Origin: DLKC01 sp002478885
Lineage (GTDB): Bacteria; Bacteroidota; Bacteroidia; Chitinophagales; Chitinophagaceae
DNA: 64,000 bases
Reading direction: 5' to 3'
NCBI GenBank assembly: GCA_046329585.1
Contig: JAXLUI010000001.1
Coordinates: forward strand, 2,232,001-2,296,000
Both the position numbers and the translations under genes were made by a program. The notes under the pieces were generated by a model. That model was not told the origin of the DNA. It saw only the letters and a program-made list of their open reading frames with translations, and made no database searches. Each line of letters opens with the position of its first letter. The first letter of the stretch is position 1. Below, piece by piece: positions 60,298-64,000 of the stretch.

Positions 60298-60305
60298 CAA
60301 AGATA
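60298..60305 (-). promoter_or_regulatory. Candidate -7 box (TATCTTTG) for the M23 gene
   Basis: Exact match to TAnnTTTG on the - strand. Between it and the alaS box lies the GC-rich inverted repeat CCCGC-AG-GCGGG-like sequence. Confidence 0.5.
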
Positions 60306-60350
60306 GTCGCTTACCTGTTATAATTAAGACTCAAAATTTTCATAAAATCT

Positions 60351-62969
60351 ATGCTTACCAGTGCAGAAATAAGGCAAACGTTTCTCGATTTTTTTAAATC
60401 AAAAGAACACCTGGTAGTTCCATCTGCCCCCATTGTAGTGAAGAACGACCCTACGTTACTTTTTACCAATGCAGGGATGAACCAGTTTAAAGATTATTTT
60501 CTCGGAAATAAAAAAGCGCCCAACACGCGCATAGCCGATACGCAAAAATGTTTGCGTGTAAGCGGAAAACATAACGACCTGGAAGAAGTAGGTGTTGACA
60601 CCTATCACCATACAATGTTTGAGATGCTTGGCAACTGGAGCTTTGGAGACTATTTTAAAGCAGAAGCCATCGCGTGGAGTTGGGAACTATTGACCGAAGT
60701 TTATAAGCTCGACAGAGACCGTTTATACGTAACTATTTTTGAAGGCGACGCAAAAGAACAATTACCAAAAGATGAAGAAGCATACAACGAATGGAAAAAA
60801 GTGATCGCCGAAGACAGAATTTTGCCCGGCAACAAAAAAGATAATTTCTGGGAAATGGGCGACACCGGTCCTTGTGGCCCATGTACCGAAATACATTTTG
60901 ACTGCAGACCGGATGAAGAAAGAAAAAACGTTGATGGAAAAACACTGGTAAACAACGATCACCCGCAAGTAATAGAGATATGGAACAATGTATTTATCCA
61001 GTTCAATCGTTTAAAAGATGGTAGCCTTGAACCATTGCCTGCAAAGCATGTAGACACAGGCATGGGCTACGAAAGGCTGGTGCGCGTGCTGCAGCAAAAA
61101 ACATCGAACTACGATACCGATGTTTTTGCCGGCACCATTGCCGCCACTGAAAATATCACTGGCAAAAAATATGATTACAGCGACAGTAAAGAAGCTATTT
61201 CATTTCGTGTAATAGCAGATCATATACGTGCGATCGGCTTTACCATTGCAGACGGACAACTGCCTTCGAACACAGGCGCCGGCTATGTGATCAGGAGAAT
61301 TTTGAGAAGAGCCGTTCGCTATTATTATTCCTACCTCGATTACAAGCAACCATTGCTTTTTCAATTGATGCCGGTTATTGGCAAGCAGTTCGAGAATGTA
61401 TTTCCTGAATTGGAAAAACAAATCGATTTTGTAAGTAAAGTGATAAAAGAAGAAGAAGAGGCATTTTTGAGAACGCTAGACAAAGGCCTGAAAAGAATTG
61501 ACGACATTATTGAGGCAGCCACCGCATCAAAAGTTATCAATGGAAAAGCCGCCTTTGAATTATTTGACACCTATGGCTTCCCCATTGATCTTACGCGGTT
61601 GATTGCCGGAGAGCAAAATCTTTCTGTCGATGAGGCAGGCTTTACTGCTGAAATGAACGAGCAAAAGAACCGTAGCCGTGCAGCAACAGCCATTGACGCA
61701 GAAGACTGGGTTGTGCTCGACGAAAAGCCTGTAAAGTTTGTAGGCTACGAAGACATTAATGTAACCACAAAGGTTTTAAAATACCGGAGCATTAGAGCAA
61801 AAGGCAAGGAACAATACCAGCTGGTGTTGGAGACCACACCATTCTACGCCGAAAGCGGCGGGCAGGTTGGTGATACAGGTAAACTCTTTTTTGGTGAAGA
61901 AGTAATCGACGTAACAGACACCAAAAAAGAAAATGAACTCATCATTCATTTTACTAATAAGCTGCCTGCTGAAATAAACATACCTGTAAAGGCAGTGATA
62001 GATACGGCTAAGAGAATAGATATTGCAGGCAACCATACTGCAACACACCTGATGCATGCGGCATTAAGAAAAGTATTGGGTAAACATGTGCAACAAAAAG
62101 GATCGTTGGTAAACGCCGAACATTTGCGTTTCGACTTTTCGCATTTTGCAAAAATGAGCGATGACGAACTACGTCAAGTCGAGCTGATCGTTAACGACAA
62201 GATTCGCGAAAACATAAAAGTAGAGGTGAGATATCTGCCAAAAGAAGAAGCAATGGCCAATGGCGCCATGGCCTTGTTTGGCGAGAAATATGGTGACACA
62301 GTAAGGGTTGTTACGGTTGACCCGAATTTTTCTGTTGAGTTGTGTGGTGGAACACACGTATTCTATACGGGTGCTATCGGCAATTTCAAAATTCTTTCGG
62401 AAGCCGCTACTGCTGCGGGCGTTCGTAGAATTGAGGCGATCACAGGCGTTGCTGCTCAAAATTATTTTTACGAACAACTCAGGAGCATTAAAGAGATTGC
62501 TGCCGTATTGAAAACGAGCGATCCTGTTAAGGCCCTGAAACAAATTGTTGACGACAAAAATGCACTCGAGAAAAAAGTAGAGCGTCTTGAGAACCGTTTA
62601 CTGAACGAAACAAAAAAAGAACTGCTACAGCAGGTTGTTGAAATAAATGGTTTCAATTTTATCGGTGCGGTTTTAGAGGCAACCAGCGCCGAGGCGTTGA
62701 AGAAACTCTGTTTCGATTTTAAATCAGCACTTACCAATTATGTTGTAGTACTTGCTGCAAATATAGATGGCAAGGCAAATGTTGCCGTACTGATAGATGA
62801 AAACATCGTGAACTCAAAAGGGCTCGAAGCACCGAAGATTATTAAAGAACATATTGCACCGCTTATCAAAGGTGGCGGCGGTGGACAAAAAACTCTAGCA
62901 ACCGCTGGTGGACAGGATGCAAGCAACCTCAATCTTGTTGTTGAAAAAGTAAAAGCTTTATTGCAATAA
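60351..62969 (+). CDS. alaS: Alanyl-tRNA synthetase
   Basis: 872 residues, full length for a bacterial AlaRS. The class II catalytic core carries TNAGMNQFKDYFLG and the FEMLGNWSFGDYFK motif. The editing domain has HTATHLMHAAL and the downstream CGGTHV with the zinc-binding His/Cys residues. The C-terminal region has a coiled coil (KKVERLENRLLN) and the C-Ala domain ending KGGGGGQKTLATAGGQD. It charges tRNA-Ala, recognised by its G3-U70 pair. The start is ATG at 60351. Confidence 0.97.
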   Translation: MLTSAEIRQTFLDFFKSKEHLVVPSAPIVVKNDPTLLFTNAGMNQFKDYFLGNKKAPNTRIADTQKCLRVSGKHNDLEEVGVDTYHHTMFEMLGNWSFGDYFKAEAIAWSWELLTEVYKLDRDRLYVTIFEGDAKEQLPKDEEAYNEWKKVIAEDRILPGNKKDNFWEMGDTGPCGPCTEIHFDCRPDEERKNVDGKTLVNNDHPQVIEIWNNVFIQFNRLKDGSLEPLPAKHVDTGMGYERLVRVLQQKTSNYDTDVFAGTIAATENITGKKYDYSDSKEAISFRVIADHIRAIGFTIADGQLPSNTGAGYVIRRILRRAVRYYYSYLDYKQPLLFQLMPVIGKQFENVFPELEKQIDFVSKVIKEEEEAFLRTLDKGLKRIDDIIEAATASKVINGKAAFELFDTYGFPIDLTRLIAGEQNLSVDEAGFTAEMNEQKNRSRAATAIDAEDWVVLDEKPVKFVGYEDINVTTKVLKYRSIRAKGKEQYQLVLETTPFYAESGGQVGDTGKLFFGEEVIDVTDTKKENELIIHFTNKLPAEINIPVKAVIDTAKRIDIAGNHTATHLMHAALRKVLGKHVQQKGSLVNAEHLRFDFSHFAKMSDDELRQVELIVNDKIRENIKVEVRYLPKEEAMANGAMALFGEKYGDTVRVVTVDPNFSVELCGGTHVFYTGAIGNFKILSEAATAAGVRRIEAITGVAAQNYFYEQLRSIKEIAAVLKTSDPVKALKQIVDDKNALEKKVERLENRLLNETKKELLQQVVEINGFNFIGAVLEATSAEALKKLCFDFKSALTNYVVVLAANIDGKANVAVLIDENIVNSKGLEAPKIIKEHIAPLIKGGGGGQKTLATAGGQDASNLNLVVEKVKALLQ

Positions 62970-63006
62970 AATTTTGATAGCCGGCTGCTGTGCGAATGGC
63001 ATCTTC

Positions 63007-63140
63007 GTTGTGTCACTCACTTGTACAGTAGAAGCAATAAGCAGCTGTCACAAGAGTTCATAAATGCTGTTATGCCCACGACTATAAATAAGCTTGAGTC
63101 TTGCTGCATGTAGCGTTGATGCACAAGAGTGCGACGCAAC
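63007..63140. repeat. Paired dispersed-repeat element (B arm 63007-63026, inverted A arm 63121-63140)
   Basis: 134-bp element between alaS and the membrane protein gene. GGCATC precedes the B arm; the - strand flank of the A arm contains GCCCGGCTTTC. This repeats the pattern seen at other loci. Confidence 0.88.
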
Positions 63141-63185
63141 GGATGCTTAACCGGAGTTGTGAAAGCCGGGCCACAAAAAATTACA

Positions 63186-63674
63186 CTACACAAAGAATTT
63201 ATCGATCATCATTACCGCGATGGTCACGGTAATCCACATCCAGTTTTTTACGGTGGGTTTGTATTTTGTTCTGAATGGTTTTAAAATCAGTGCGGCTAGT
63301 ATAATAAAACATATGATGGAAAGCAGCCCGTAACCTTTAAAGTTGGCCGCATAAGGTAGCGTGCCATTTGTTGAATTTGCCCTTGATGAAATGAAAAGTA
63401 ACAGCGCAAACGTTGCCGTTGAAATGATAGAAAGCATCCAACCGTTTTTGTCGTTGAATAAAAGCATAGTGCCGCCAAACACGGCAATAAGGCTAACGAT
63501 GGTGCTCAAATGGTTTCCCCTGATCATGCTGGAGTAAGTGACTTTGCCGGTTGCCAAAAAACCACTGCCTGACATTTCTGCAAACATGTGCACCATGCTG
63601 TACAAAACAAAGCAGCCCCATACGGCAATCAGTACGCCCAAAACTTTTTCGATAACAGACCACGTTTTATTCAT
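63186..63674 (-). CDS. Small integral membrane protein of unknown function
   Basis: 162 residues with four to five hydrophobic helices: VLGVLIAVWGCFVLYSMV, LSTIVSLIAVFGGTMLLF, MLSIISTATFALLLFIS, LLSIICFIILAALIL and WMWITVTIAVMMIDKFF. A conserved charged stretch is not seen. No family is recognised. It is convergent with alaS across a repeat element and lies 39 bp downstream of the nucleoside hydrolase-like gene on the same strand. The function is unknown. Confidence 0.6.
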   Translation of the reverse strand: MNKTWSVIEKVLGVLIAVWGCFVLYSMVHMFAEMSGSGFLATGKVTYSSMIRGNHLSTIVSLIAVFGGTMLLFNDKNGWMLSIISTATFALLLFISSRANSTNGTLPYAANFKGYGLLSIICFIILAALILKPFRTKYKPTVKNWMWITVTIAVMMIDKFFV

Positions 63675-63713
63675 CCCAAAATTATGTGGCGGTAAATATA
63701 GCAGTTATTGTGT

Positions 63714-64000
63714 TTATTTTTTTACAGGCTGATGCTGTATCAAATGATTAATATAATCTTCGGTTGCCTTTGGAGTAAGCTGTTCTGCCAGGTAATACTG
63801 TCCCTGTTGATTTGAATTCCAGCTGTCACTACCGTTGTCGTTTACGGTAATCTTGCCGGCAACCAATTTAAACCAGGGTAAAGCACCTTTCACTGCAACA
63901 AGCACAGCAGTTTCATCCCAGCTCATGCGGCCGTTGTTGTCTTCCTTTGCCATGGGCAAACAAATACGGAACACATCTTTCACAGGGCTATTATTTATTT
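63714..64000 (-). CDS. Nucleoside hydrolase-like protein, C-terminal part (5' end outside window)
   Basis: The - strand frame is open through the window edge; about 95 residues are visible, so the N-terminus is missing. An internal GTG at 63983 is not the true start, since the frame continues upstream as INNSP. SPVKDVFRICLPMAKEDNNGRMSWDETAVLVAVKG recalls the C-terminal part of the inosine/uridine-preferring nucleoside hydrolase superfamily (W-D-x-x-A-V). Then come LPWFKLVAGKITVNDNGSDSWN and HLIQHQPVKK. Those enzymes split N-glycosidic bonds of nucleosides. The Ca-binding N-terminal Asp cluster cannot be checked here. Confidence 0.65.
   Translation of the reverse strand, partial: INNSPVKDVFRICLPMAKEDNNGRMSWDETAVLVAVKGALPWFKLVAGKITVNDNGSDSWNSNQQGQYYLAEQLTPKATEDYINHLIQHQPVKK

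Noticed and set aside
471..63140. CRISPR array
   Set aside because: The 20-bp repeats are spread over 63 kb, in both orientations, without regular spacers or cas genes.

Overview
The window looks like a chromosomal segment from a Bacteroidota bacterium, most likely of the family Chitinophagaceae. Supporting signs are type IX secretion C-terminal sorting domains (type A in the M14 carboxypeptidase and the DUF4331 protein, type B in a 922-residue protein), Bacteroidota-specific families (DUF5606, a 518-residue TPR-like protein), an ECF sigma/RskA-type anti-sigma pair, a class II B12-dependent ribonucleotide reductase, and several promoter -7 boxes of the Bacteroidota form TAnnTTTG. Species cannot be named from this sequence alone. 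No rRNA, tRNA, CRISPR array, prophage or transposase gene was seen.

Layout. 1-7250: mostly + strand housekeeping genes (radA 3' end, comF, glutathione peroxidase, holB, a RicT/PSP1 protein, a Tat-exported sugar isomerase-like protein, a WG-repeat protein). 7673-15246: mostly - strand (nrdJ, DUF4870, anti-sigma/ECF sigma, gcvH, cyclophilin, a small conserved protein). 15308-26455: serS, an alpha/beta hydrolase, a TPR-like protein, an L,D-transpeptidase, DUF1028, a GHL10 glycosidase, MarR, an M3 oligopeptidase, DUF5606. 27200-47509: a roughly 20 kb exopolysaccharide/capsule locus of the Wzx/Wzy type. It holds export lipoprotein, tyrosine autokinase, GT2, a cytidylyltransferase-hydroxyacid dehydrogenase-SDR trio, a secreted GH-like protein, an SGNH-like protein, flippase, GT4, polymerase, two DUF115/GT42-like proteins, WecG/TagA, a type B T9SS protein, and a WcaJ-type priming transferase interrupted by a frameshift. 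47834-64000: an esterase, a 5'-nucleotidase, an M14 peptidase, a thiolase, a universal stress protein, a HupE-TPR-DUF4331 cluster, an M23 peptidase, alaS and a truncated nucleoside hydrolase-like gene.

The most unusual feature is a dispersed intergenic repeat family. I found 24 copies of a 20-bp core (GTTGCGTCGCACTCTTGTAC and a second subtype GTTGTGTCACTCACTTGTAC), almost always just past gene 3' ends. Sixteen of them are arranged as eight inverted pairs: seven compact 122-188 bp elements and one pair that boxes a whole gene (DUF4870). Five pairs join one arm of each subtype, and the two subtypes differ by a compensatory change in a small internal palindrome. This looks like a non-coding mobile or REP/MITE-like system whose mobilising enzyme is not in the window.

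Other points of interest are an 11-bp phased tandem repeat at two distant loci, a cluster of DnaA-box-like sites upstream of nrdJ, an 18-bp perfect palindrome upstream of the DUF4331 gene, a MarR operator candidate, and face-to-face promoters between alaS and the M23 gene.
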